Shown in pieces: positions 16,563 through 24,391 of a stretch of DNA of 41,757 nt. The DNA is taken from NCBI GenBank assembly GCA_018821785.1, contig JAHJLI010000252.1, forward strand, positions 1-41,757, given 5' to 3'. The translations under genes were made by a program, and so were the position numbers. The notes beneath the pieces are model-generated. The model was not told the origin of the DNA. It did not search any database and saw only the letters and a list, made by a program, of their open reading frames with translations. Each line of letters opens with the position of its first letter. Positions within the stretch are counted from its first letter, which is position 1. Source of the DNA: Pseudomonadota bacterium. GTDB taxonomy: Bacteria > Desulfobacterota > Desulfobulbia > Desulfobulbales > Desulfocapsaceae.

Positions 16563-17555
16563 ATGGATTTCCTTAAGCTCAAACTCTCGCTCTTTTTCCT
16601 TTTCGCAACTATCGCATTTGGTACGACCGGGTACGTCTTTGTCGAAGGTATGTCGCCATTTGATGCCTTCTACATGACCCTCATTACCATCAGTACCGTC
16701 GGTTTTTCGGAAATCAGGCCCCTCTCCGACCCCGGTAGAGGCATCACCATCGTTATAATTGTCTTGGGCATCAGTCTCATGACCTACACCCTTGGGCAGG
16801 TTGCCCGAATTTTTGTGGAGGGTGAACTCAGGAAAGTTCTTGGGAGAAGAAAATTGGAGAAACAAGTTGCCGAATTGCAAAATCACTACATCATCTGCGG
16901 CTATGGTAGGATAGGGCAAATTATCGTCAAAGAATTAATGGCCACAAACAATCCCTTGGTGGTGATAGAGCAGAATCCAGCAAGCATTGAGATGCTTGAA
17001 GCTGGAGGTGTCCTCTATCTCAATATGGATGCAACTTCCGATGAGGCGCTTAAAGTCGCTGGCCTGGATAGAGCCAGGGGCCTGGTAACGGCGGTCAGTT
17101 CCGATGCCGACAATGTCTTTATTGCTCTATCCGCCAAGGGTATGCGTCCTGATATCTTTATTCTCGCCCGTGCCTCGGATGTAAAAAATGAAAGCAAGTT
17201 GCTTCGGGCCGGAGCTACGAGAGTCGTCTGTCCCTATCAGATGGGAGGCAGGAGAATGGCCGAAATTCTGCATAAACCAACAGTTGTTGATTTTCTCGAT
17301 CAGACAATGATGCATACCGAACTTGGTTTGCAGATGGAGGAAGCAGTTATCACCGAGGGTTCGCCAATAACCGGCAAGACTATAGTCAGTAGTAATCTTC
17401 GTCAGCAATTCGGGGTAATCATTGTTGCCATTAAAAGAATAAGCGGAGAGATGGTATTCAATCCGGGGCCGGCAGAAATCTTCACTACCGGGGATGTGAT
17501 CGTTGTCATCGGCAAAAAAGCCGAATTGAAACGGATGTCCAACGCCATCCGCTGA
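16563..17555 (+). CDS. Two-TM potassium channel with RCK (TrkA-N/TrkA-C) domain
   Basis: The 330-residue protein has one helix (about 8-25), a pore loop with selectivity filter TISTVGFSE (T45-V46-G47-F48-S49), a second helix (60-80), then an RCK domain with a Rossmann motif CGYGRIGQ (112-119) and a TrkA-C domain (about 250-330). This is the MthK/KtrA-like architecture of ligand-gated K+ channels in the inner membrane. The filter is TVGFS where TVGYG or TVGFG is usual, so the last glycine is serine; some bacterial homologues may share this, and selectivity could be altered. The ribosome site is weak. It is convergent with the SPOR gene, 21 bases apart. Confidence 0.88.
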   Translation: MDFLKLKLSLFFLFATIAFGTTGYVFVEGMSPFDAFYMTLITISTVGFSEIRPLSDPGRGITIVIIVLGISLMTYTLGQVARIFVEGELRKVLGRRKLEKQVAELQNHYIICGYGRIGQIIVKELMATNNPLVVIEQNPASIEMLEAGGVLYLNMDATSDEALKVAGLDRARGLVTAVSSDADNVFIALSAKGMRPDIFILARASDVKNESKLLRAGATRVVCPYQMGGRRMAEILHKPTVVDFLDQTMMHTELGLQMEEAVITEGSPITGKTIVSSNLRQQFGVIIVAIKRISGEMVFNPGPAEIFTTGDVIVVIGKKAELKRMSNAIR

Positions 17556-17576
17556 GACTCACCTGTCGTCTTTTCG

Positions 17577-18548
17577 TCATCGGGGCGGCAGAGTCGATCG
17601 GGGGATTAATTTACAGGGGAGGCCCTTATCCACCAGATCGCGGCATTGGCTCTCAGCACCGAGAGAGGTGTAAAATGCTCCGACATAGAGAAAAAAAGGC
17701 CCATTCTCAATTCCTAGAACATAGGGACAGGCATCCGACTCCGCGGTTTTGGCAAATGCTGCAACAAGTTCATCCTTCTCATGGAAAATTCCGATTTGCG
17801 ATGAATAAGGGGTGTTTTTAATTGGTTTGTCGGGGAGGTGAGAACGGGTAAGGAAGTTTTTTGCCGCAGCCTTGGTGGGGAATATCCCGGTGAACAAGCG
17901 GTATTTGACACCTGTTTTGCCGAGATCCACCTTAACCCAGAAGCTCTTCAAACCTTGTTTGTGGTAGATTGCAACGGCTTGTTGGGCATTGGCTTGATTG
18001 TTCAAGGTTTCGAGGAGAATGGAGAATGGATAGGTTCCTTCGGGGATGATTGCTATCTCTATGCCTTGCTCCAACCTGATCACCTTTATTTCCGCTGGTT
18101 CTTGCGTCTTCCTCCTTGCTTGTCGTTGATCTGTAGCTGTCACCTGGGTTGAGAATGGTTCAGAAATCTGATTCTCTTCCGTTTCACCGGTATCGGTGAG
18201 GAGCCCGAGTTTCTGCGACGGTTGATCTTTATCCGGTTGGAGGTGACCATTCTCCATTGGAATTGGCTCACTGTCTCTTTGGGCATGGGACGACTGTTCA
18301 AAGGTGGTATTCAATTCTATTGGTGGGTCGGCCGGTATTTTAGCGGCCATGGAGGGAAGGACGGTGATATCTTGAGGGACGCCGACACCGACGGTGATGA
18401 CTTCCTGGTTCTTGTCTTCAGACATAGAAGAAGGCACTATCTGCGTGGGTGGCTTTTTCGGAGTTTTAAAGGAATCGAATGCAATAACGGTGAGAGTGGC
18501 GACGATCACGATAGAGAGGATAATTATTCCTGTAAAATACTTCTTCAT
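17577..18548 (-). CDS. Membrane-anchored protein with two SPOR-like domains
   Basis: The 323-residue protein has an N-terminal membrane helix (5-25), a proline- and acid-rich linker (26-165) and two C-terminal SPOR-like repeats (about 173-242 and 248-316). The first is typical: YPFSILLETLNNQANAQQAV followed by FWVKVDLG and YRLFTGIFPTKAAAKNF. SPOR domains bind denuded glycan strands at the division septum, so the protein probably sits in the inner membrane with its tail in the periplasm. It is a single gene between a K+ channel and an aminotransferase. A division or cell-envelope role is inferred from the domain only. Confidence 0.82.
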   Translation of the reverse strand: MKKYFTGIIILSIVIVATLTVIAFDSFKTPKKPPTQIVPSSMSEDKNQEVITVGVGVPQDITVLPSMAAKIPADPPIELNTTFEQSSHAQRDSEPIPMENGHLQPDKDQPSQKLGLLTDTGETEENQISEPFSTQVTATDQRQARRKTQEPAEIKVIRLEQGIEIAIIPEGTYPFSILLETLNNQANAQQAVAIYHKQGLKSFWVKVDLGKTGVKYRLFTGIFPTKAAAKNFLTRSHLPDKPIKNTPYSSQIGIFHEKDELVAAFAKTAESDACPYVLGIENGPFFLYVGAFYTSLGAESQCRDLVDKGLPCKLIPRSTLPPR

Positions 18549-18577
18549 CTTATTTCTTTTCTATGGAGGAGGGAATC

Positions 18578-18820
18578 ATGCAACATAAAGAGTCGAAAAC
18601 CCTTTTACCATGTGTTCACCGGGCTATCAAGCAACCGATTTGTCAGATTCCAGGAGTAATCTCTACAGTCGGTTTATCCTGCTTCATTCCTGTTGACATG
18701 GTTTGGGAAAAGCTTGTATTCTTACCCCTCGCAATTTCAACATCTTTCGACCCCTTATGGAGGAAATACCGATGTGGCAAAATATTGAAGCAGCTCCCGC
18801 CGATTCTATCCTTGGTTTGA
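18578..18820 (+). CDS. Doubtful small ORF with strong ribosome site
   Basis: An 80-codon frame starts at ATG 18578 with GGAGGAGGG directly upstream, which is stronger than most sites here. The product has five cysteines in its N-terminal half and nothing I recognise. It overlaps the promoter and the first 49 bases of the aminotransferase gene in another frame, and no promoter is seen before it. It may be a leader peptide or chance. Confidence 0.15.
   Translation: MQHKESKTLLPCVHRAIKQPICQIPGVISTVGLSCFIPVDMVWEKLVFLPLAISTSFDPLWRKYRCGKILKQLPPILSLV
18693..18722 (+). promoter_or_regulatory. Sigma-70 promoter of the aminotransferase
   Basis: TTGACA (18693-18698), an 18-base spacer and TATTCT (18717-18722). 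Start of transcription would be near 18730, about 40 bases before the ATG. Confidence 0.55.
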
Positions 18821-19968
18821 CCGACGCCTTCCGCAGTGACCCTAATCCTCAGAAGGTCAATCTTGGCGTAGGGGTATATAAGGATGAGGCGGGAAAAACG
18901 CCGATTCTTGATTGTGTCAAGGCGGCCGAAAAGATGCTCCTTGATGGGGAGAGTACAAAGAGTTACCTGCCGATTTCCGGCGATCCCTTGTATGCCGCCG
19001 AGGTGCAGAAACTCCTGTTCGGCGACAGCAGCGAGGTGGTCACCAGCGGCAGGGCGGTGACTGCGCACGCTCCAGGGGGCACTGGCGCCCTGCGGGTGGG
19101 TGGTGACCTGTTGAAGAAATTTTATCCAGCCGCCAAAGTATGGATCAGCAAACCAACCTGGGCCAACCATAAGGGAGTTTTTAAAACAGCCGGATTTGAC
19201 TTAGCGGAATATGCCTACTACAACGCAACCAGCCGGGCTCTCGATTTTCCGGCGATGGTTGACGATTTCATGAATATCCCAGCCGGAGACATTGTTTTAT
19301 TGCATGCCTGCTGCCACAATCCAAGCGGGGTTGACCTCACTGCCGACGAGTGGCGGAAGGTCGCCGCCATTGGGGCGGAGAAGGGCTGGATTCCCTTCCT
19401 CGATTTCGCCTATCAAGGTTTTGGTGAAGGGGTCGAATCTGACCGATCCGGGATTGAAGCCTTTGCAGCTACCGGAGTCGATTTCTTTGTCGCCAGTTCC
19501 TTCTCAAAGAATTTTGGCCTTTATAACGAACGTACCGGTGCACTGACCATTGTCAGTCCAACCGCAGCAGACGCAGCTGTGGCGATGAGCCATCTGAAGA
19601 CCACCATTCGGGTCATCTATTCCAATCCGCCGGCCCATGGCGGACTGGTCGTTGCAACCATCCTCTCCAATCGGCAACTGCGCGAGCAGTGGCTGCAGGA
19701 ATTGGCGGCAATGCGCAACCGCATCAAGGCGATGCGTGTGGCCTTGGTTGAGGGGCTGACAGCACGCGGCGTGCAGGGAGATTTTTCTTCCATAACCAGC
19801 CAGCGCGGAATGTTTTCCTTTAGCGGTCTGTCGGATGAGGTGGTGCAATGGCTGCGGGCCAATAAGAGCATCTATGTGGTGGCTGGAGGCCGGATTAATC
19901 TGGCTGGTTTGACCAAGGCAAATATTGGCTACGTTTGCGATGCCATTGCCGAGGCAACAAAAGGGTAA
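18772..19968 (+). CDS. Class I aspartate/aromatic aminotransferase (AspC/TyrB type)
   Basis: The 398-residue PLP enzyme moves the amino group between aspartate or aromatic amino acids and 2-oxoglutarate in the cytosol. It shows SSFSKNFGLYNER with the PLP lysine K246, CHNPSGVDLT, DFAYQGF (D211, Y214) and PTWANHK (W130), all hallmarks of the Ia subgroup of AspC and TyrB. ATG at 18772 is chosen for the GGAGG eight bases upstream; the in-frame start at 18703 lies inside the promoter. The gene is single and ends in a bidirectional terminator shared with hypD. AspC and TyrB cannot be separated by eye. Confidence 0.92.
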   Translation: MWQNIEAAPADSILGLTDAFRSDPNPQKVNLGVGVYKDEAGKTPILDCVKAAEKMLLDGESTKSYLPISGDPLYAAEVQKLLFGDSSEVVTSGRAVTAHAPGGTGALRVGGDLLKKFYPAAKVWISKPTWANHKGVFKTAGFDLAEYAYYNATSRALDFPAMVDDFMNIPAGDIVLLHACCHNPSGVDLTADEWRKVAAIGAEKGWIPFLDFAYQGFGEGVESDRSGIEAFAATGVDFFVASSFSKNFGLYNERTGALTIVSPTAADAAVAMSHLKTTIRVIYSNPPAHGGLVVATILSNRQLREQWLQELAAMRNRIKAMRVALVEGLTARGVQGDFSSITSQRGMFSFSGLSDEVVQWLRANKSIYVVAGGRINLAGLTKANIGYVCDAIAEATKG

Positions 19969-19993
19969 CGAGCATTAAAAAAGACTTAAAAAA

Positions 19994-20025
19994 GGGCCGA
20001 AGGTGATACACCTTCGGCCCTTTTT
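19994..20025. terminator. Bidirectional terminator between aminotransferase and hypD
   Basis: A perfect 12-pair stem (19994-20005 with 20009-20020) with a three-base loop, five T residues after it and a run of A before it. It serves both convergent genes. Confidence 0.93.
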
Positions 20026-20039
20026 CTGTTTTTTCTGAT

Positions 20040-22400
20040 TTATGCCAATTCCTGTTCAGTTCGCCTGATGATTTCTTCCTGATGCTCTCGGTCAAGGTCG
20101 ATAAAATAATCGCTGTAGCCCGCGACCCGGACCAGCAGGTTGCGGTATTCGTCCGGATGCTCCTGGGCGGTGCGCAGAGTCTTGGTGTCGACGACATTGA
20201 ACTGGATATGGTGGCCACCGAGGGTAAAATAGGTACGGATAAGACCGGCAAGCTTGTCGAGATCCCGATCGGTGGCGAGAACGCTTGGGAGAAAACGCTG
20301 ATTGAGGAGGGTCCCCCCAGATTTCAACTGGTCCATCTTACTGAGCGACTTTATCACTGCTGTCGGGCCGTTGCGGTCGGCACCATGGGAGGGAGAGGTG
20401 CCGTCTGATTCCGGCAGGCCTGTGAGGCGGCCGTTAGCCGAGGCGCCAAGCATCTTGCCAAAATAGACATGGCAGGTGGTGGACAGCATGTTCAAGTGAT
20501 AAATTGTTCCCTTGGTGTTGGGTTTGCCGTCAATGGCGGTGATAAGGGATTCGTAAACCCTCTGCATAATCGAATCGGCACGGTCATCATCGTTGCCGAA
20601 AAACGGTGTTTTGTTCCACAGTCGTAAACGGAGGGCCTCCTCACCCTGGAAATTGTTTTTCAGGGCGACAAGCAGCTTGTCCATGGAGATGGTGCCGTCG
20701 CCAAAGACATGGGTCTTGATCGCCGACAGGCTGTCGGTGGTTGTGCCGATGCCGCAGCACTGAATGTAGTTGGTGTTGTAGCGCGGGCCACCGTCATAAT
20801 AGTCTTTGCCCTTTTCAATGCAGTCATGAATGACTACCGACAGGAAGGGGGCCGGCGAATACTTAGCGTACATCCTTTCGATGTAGTTGTTTACTCGAAT
20901 TTTCAAATCGACAACATATTCGAGCTGTCTGGTGAAGGCCTGGTACAGCTCGTCAAAATCCTTAAAGGTAGCCGGGTCGCCAGTGGCAATGGTGACCATC
21001 TTGCCGGTTAGCTGGTCGACACCGTTATTGAGGGTGGCTTCAAGAATTTTCGGGACATTGAGATAGCCGGTAAGGATATAGGCCTCTTTGCCGAAGGCGC
21101 CGGTTTCGATACAACCGCTGGTTCCGCCTTCCCGAGCATCTTCGACGCTCTTGCCGACCCGCACCTGTTCCATGATGACTGCGTCGGTATTAAATACAGA
21201 AGGATACCCATATCCTTTGCGGATGACCTTGGTTGCGGCTTTAAGGAAGCGGTCCGGCGTCTTGCCGCTGATATGGACACTCGGTTGCGGCTGCAGCAGA
21301 TGGAGTTCGTCCGACACCTCTAGGCAGATGTAGGACACCTCGTTGCAGGCGTCTGACCCAGCCGCATTCAGGCCACCGAGATTAATCTGAGTGAAATCAT
21401 TATAGGTGCCGCTTTCCATGGCGGTAACACCGACTTTTGGTGGAGCGGTGTGGTTGTTGATTTTGATCCACAGACAGCTGATGAGTTCCTTGGCCTTTTC
21501 GCGGTCAAGAATGCCACCTGCGAGATCTTTTTTGTAAAAAGGCAGCAGGTGCTGGTCGATGTGGCCGGGGGTCATGGCGTCCCAGCCATTTAGTTCGGTA
21601 ATGGTGCCGAGATGGACGAACCAATACATCTGCAAAGCCTCGTGCATGGTCCGGGGTTTTTCGGCTGGGACATGCCTGCAGACAGTCGCTATCAGGCGAA
21701 GTTCTTCGCGCCGCAGCGGGTCTTTTTCAACTGCGGCCATGGTCTCGACCAGGTCGGCGTGGCGACCGGCGAAAACAATGACGGCATCACAGCTAATAGA
21801 CATGGCCCGGAGTTGTTCGGCCTTGTCGGAGGCTTCCGGGTCATTGTTGAAGTCGAGGCGGAGTATCCGGTCTGCGATCCGCTCTTTGAAATCGACCATG
21901 CCCATAGTGTAGATGGTGCCATCAAGGGCGGTGTGGCCAGGTGCCCGTTGTTCCATGAACTCAGTAAAGAGGCCTGCCTCGTAGGCAATGCGCCAGTCCT
22001 CCGGGATATTGCTGAAAATGCGGTCGCGCATGGAGCGGCCTTGCCAATAAGGAATGACCTCTTCTTCATAGCGACGGATATCTTCTTTTGCCACCCGGTA
22101 ACTGGTCATGGAGCGAGAGTTTAAAATTCGCAGGTCCTCGGCGCTGTGACAGGTCAGTTCAGGGAAGGTCGGTACAATTTTTGGCCCTGGACCACGCTCG
22201 CCGACAAGGAGTTCGCCTTCTCCGATATGGATGGTTTTATGGGCGCAGAGATGGTGAAAACATAGGGCTCGCAGAACTGGCAGGGAGTATTTGCCGCTGT
22301 TTTCCCTATAGAATTCGGTCTCAAGAAGAGCCCGTTCTATGGAAATCGATGGCTGTGCTTCGAAACTCTCGGTTCGCAGTTTGCTTATCCGACTGTTCAT
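20040..22400 (-). CDS. hypD: trans-4-hydroxy-L-proline dehydratase (glycyl radical enzyme)
   Basis: The 786-residue glycyl radical enzyme removes water from trans-4-hydroxyproline to give pyrroline-5-carboxylate. The radical glycine is G761 in VRVAGYS; the active cysteine is C430 and the base E432 in TSGCIETGAFG. From memory, C. difficile HypD uses F152, H160, D278, S334, D339, F340, C434, E436, Y450 and G765. Here F148, H156, D274, S330, D335, F336, C430, E432, Y446 and G761 all fit with one constant offset of four, which makes HypD far more likely than choline, glycerol or isethionate lyases. It is cytoplasmic and O2-sensitive. It follows its activase by one base. No proC for the next step is in the window. 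Confidence 0.92.
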   Translation of the reverse strand: MNSRISKLRTESFEAQPSISIERALLETEFYRENSGKYSLPVLRALCFHHLCAHKTIHIGEGELLVGERGPGPKIVPTFPELTCHSAEDLRILNSRSMTSYRVAKEDIRRYEEEVIPYWQGRSMRDRIFSNIPEDWRIAYEAGLFTEFMEQRAPGHTALDGTIYTMGMVDFKERIADRILRLDFNNDPEASDKAEQLRAMSISCDAVIVFAGRHADLVETMAAVEKDPLRREELRLIATVCRHVPAEKPRTMHEALQMYWFVHLGTITELNGWDAMTPGHIDQHLLPFYKKDLAGGILDREKAKELISCLWIKINNHTAPPKVGVTAMESGTYNDFTQINLGGLNAAGSDACNEVSYICLEVSDELHLLQPQPSVHISGKTPDRFLKAATKVIRKGYGYPSVFNTDAVIMEQVRVGKSVEDAREGGTSGCIETGAFGKEAYILTGYLNVPKILEATLNNGVDQLTGKMVTIATGDPATFKDFDELYQAFTRQLEYVVDLKIRVNNYIERMYAKYSPAPFLSVVIHDCIEKGKDYYDGGPRYNTNYIQCCGIGTTTDSLSAIKTHVFGDGTISMDKLLVALKNNFQGEEALRLRLWNKTPFFGNDDDRADSIMQRVYESLITAIDGKPNTKGTIYHLNMLSTTCHVYFGKMLGASANGRLTGLPESDGTSPSHGADRNGPTAVIKSLSKMDQLKSGGTLLNQRFLPSVLATDRDLDKLAGLIRTYFTLGGHHIQFNVVDTKTLRTAQEHPDEYRNLLVRVAGYSDYFIDLDREHQEEIIRRTEQELA

Positions 22401-22401
22401 C

Positions 22402-23313
22402 CTATCCTCCTATGTTGACGTCAACTATATATTTTTTCAGAGCATCGGCTATTTGGGCCATATGTGCCTTGGTCGGTGCGGCCAGGGCCGCGCCCTTATA
22501 ACTCTCACCGAGCTTGCGATATTTGGCGGTGGCAGAAGGATGATAGGACAGTATGTCAATTCCCTGCACCCCATTGCACCGAGCTACAAAGGCTCCTGTT
22601 GCGTGGATATTTTTTTCATCATCATTAACACCCAGGATGAGGGGGATGCGAACCCTGATGGCATGGCCGTTGTCGCCAAGTGCCTTGAGATTGCTGAGGA
22701 TGAGATCATTGGCAACACCGGTAAAACGTTTATGGATGGCACTGTCCATATGTTTAATATCATAAAGAAAGAGCTCGGTATTTCGGGCAATATCCAAAAG
22801 TGTCTCGACCCGGGCAAAGCCGCTGGTATCAACTGCCCGGTGAAGACCCAGTTGACCGCAGGCCTGCAGGAGGGCCAGAAGGCTTTCCGGCTGGCTAAGC
22901 GGTTCACCACCGGAGAAGGTAACGCCACCGCCGCTTTGATCAAAGAACGGCAGATCTTTTTTGATTTCGGTTATAATCTCGGCAATAGCCATACGTTGAC
23001 CGGTGGCCTCGTGTGCCAGAGCCGGACAGATTGCAACGCAGGCACTACAGGAGGTACAAAGGTCCTCGGTACGGCGAACACCATCTCGGGTCAGCTGCAG
23101 GGCTTTTTCCGGACAATAGTCAACACATTCGCCGCAACCCACACATTTCTTGGCAAGAAAGAGAACCTTCAGGGCGAAGTCTATGCCCTCAGGGTTATGA
23201 CACCACCAGCAGGCCAGCGGGCAACCTTTGAAAAAGACTGTCGTTCTAATGTTCGGGCCATCGTGCAGAGCATAACGTTTGATGGCAAATATGTTTGCAG
23301 AAAGGGGTTTCAT
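22402..23313 (-). CDS. hypE: HypD-activating radical SAM enzyme
   Basis: The 303-residue enzyme uses SAM and a [4Fe-4S] cluster to install the glycyl radical on HypD. The radical SAM motif is C31-x3-C35-x2-C38 (GCPLACWWCHN), followed by an inserted ferredoxin domain with two [4Fe-4S] sets (C57, C60, C63, C67 and C86, C89, C92, C96) and the SGGEP loop, as in glycyl radical activases. ATG at 23313 is used; a TTG at 23328 would add five residues. It is the first gene of the operon and ends one base before hypD starts, so translation is probably coupled. Confidence 0.92.
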   Translation of the reverse strand: MKPLSANIFAIKRYALHDGPNIRTTVFFKGCPLACWWCHNPEGIDFALKVLFLAKKCVGCGECVDYCPEKALQLTRDGVRRTEDLCTSCSACVAICPALAHEATGQRMAIAEIITEIKKDLPFFDQSGGGVTFSGGEPLSQPESLLALLQACGQLGLHRAVDTSGFARVETLLDIARNTELFLYDIKHMDSAIHKRFTGVANDLILSNLKALGDNGHAIRVRIPLILGVNDDEKNIHATGAFVARCNGVQGIDILSYHPSATAKYRKLGESYKGAALAAPTKAHMAQIADALKKYIVDVNIGG

Positions 23314-23654
23314 GTTTCCAGCTAACAATAAATCTCATTCCTATGCAAGAAGAAAGGTTTTATAAGAAAAAATTGATGGCAACATTGCACCACTCGGAAA
23401 TCCAATGAATACAGGGCAAAAATTCAATGTATACCATGAATGTATACTAATTATATGCTTTGTAAAGGAGAAATATAACAGTGATTATGGTAAAAACCAG
23501 CAGACAAACTTCCTTTATCAAAACCACCAGGATATCGACGGAATATAACAATGTAGCTGACAGAGAAGTTGCAGAAATGGTACACTCCATAGAGTCAGTC
23601 TCGACGGGAGCAAATATCATCATCTATCATCAAAGAAGAACGGGAGAAAAGACA
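23314..23654. other. Divergent intergenic region between hypE and flavodoxin-fold gene
   Basis: No separate gene is certain. The region holds the GTATAC operator-like pair at 23426-23447, an AAAGGAG ribosome site at 23464-23470 ten bases before a GTG (23481), and an open frame from there in phase with the next gene. Either the next protein has a 58-residue extension or this is leader sequence. Confidence 0.45.
23426..23447. promoter_or_regulatory. Tandem AATGTATAC operator-like repeat
   Basis: AATGTATAC occurs at 23426-23434 and 23439-23447, 13 bases apart start to start. Each contains the palindrome GTATAC. TGTATAC-type half sites are common for GntR-family regulators. It lies between hypE and the flavodoxin-fold gene and could control either. 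Confidence 0.45.
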
Positions 23655-24230
23655 ATGAAATTGCTGGTGCTGTTGGGAAGTCCCCGAAAGGGCGGAAACA
23701 GTGAGACTCTCGCCCGCAAAGTGGCCGAAGCGATAGAACAGAGTGGCGGTACGGTTGAATACAGGCGGCTCAATGACCTGAGTCTGCGTCCTTGTCAGGC
23801 TTGTGGTGGCTGCGAGAAAACCGGCAACTGTGTCATCAAGGATGACATGACGGAAATATATCAGGCAGCTGATGAAGCCGACCGGATCTTACTCGTCAGT
23901 CCGGTTTATTTTTACGCCCTCTCGGCCCAATGCAAGAGTTGCGGCGATCGTTTTCAAGCCCGTTGGTCCAGAAAATACCTTTTAAAAGAAAGATTTCGTC
24001 AGGATGAGGGCCGAAAAGGCTACCTCCTCTCGACCTCGGCCACCAAAGGCCCGAAGATTTTTGAATGCAGCGTATTGACTGCCAGATATATCTTCGATGC
24101 CATGGACGTCCAGTATGGCGGAGAATTTCTCGTTAAAGGAGTCGACCAACGGAAGGCGGTTCTAGAATTTCCAGAGGAAATGGCCAAAGCCGAACAGTTC
24201 GGTAAAGATATGGCAGCCGGTCGGGCTTGA
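23655..24230 (+). CDS. Flavodoxin-fold NAD(P)H-dependent FMN reductase / iron-sulfur flavoprotein
   Basis: The 191-residue protein begins with the FMN phosphate loop GSPRKGGNSE (8-17) and has a cysteine cluster C47, C50, C53, C59 (CQACGGCEKTGNC), as in the iron-sulfur flavoprotein branch of the NADPH-dependent FMN reductase family. LLVSPVYFYALSAQ is the usual flavin-contact segment. ATG at 23655 with GGGAG upstream is chosen by homology. The same frame is open back to GTG 23481, which has its own AAAGGAG site; that longer form would have 249 residues. The electron donor and acceptor are unknown. It is divergent from hypDE and could be linked to it or to the operon downstream. Confidence 0.8.
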   Translation: MKLLVLLGSPRKGGNSETLARKVAEAIEQSGGTVEYRRLNDLSLRPCQACGGCEKTGNCVIKDDMTEIYQAADEADRILLVSPVYFYALSAQCKSCGDRFQARWSRKYLLKERFRQDEGRKGYLLSTSATKGPKIFECSVLTARYIFDAMDVQYGGEFLVKGVDQRKAVLEFPEEMAKAEQFGKDMAAGRA

Positions 24231-24391
24231 TCCGGCCTGGGTCCATCTCTTTAAAAACCAGCGGCACCTTTGCCTATATTGTTATTTATTTTCAGAACCA
24301 ACTCTGATATGAATTGACCCTCTGTTCGTTTGGCACCTGAAGCTGTTTGCATCGGCCGACGATTCACCTTCCAGATATTTTTCTTGGCATA

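Noticed and set aside
22339-23325. 328-codon frame antisense to hypE
   Set aside because: The sense strand encodes a textbook activase with all cluster motifs; the antisense product is featureless.
24330-24350. TGGCAC followed by TTGCA before the GlpD-like gene, as a sigma-54 promoter
   Set aside because: The spacer is ten bases instead of five, so GG and GC are not in the required register.
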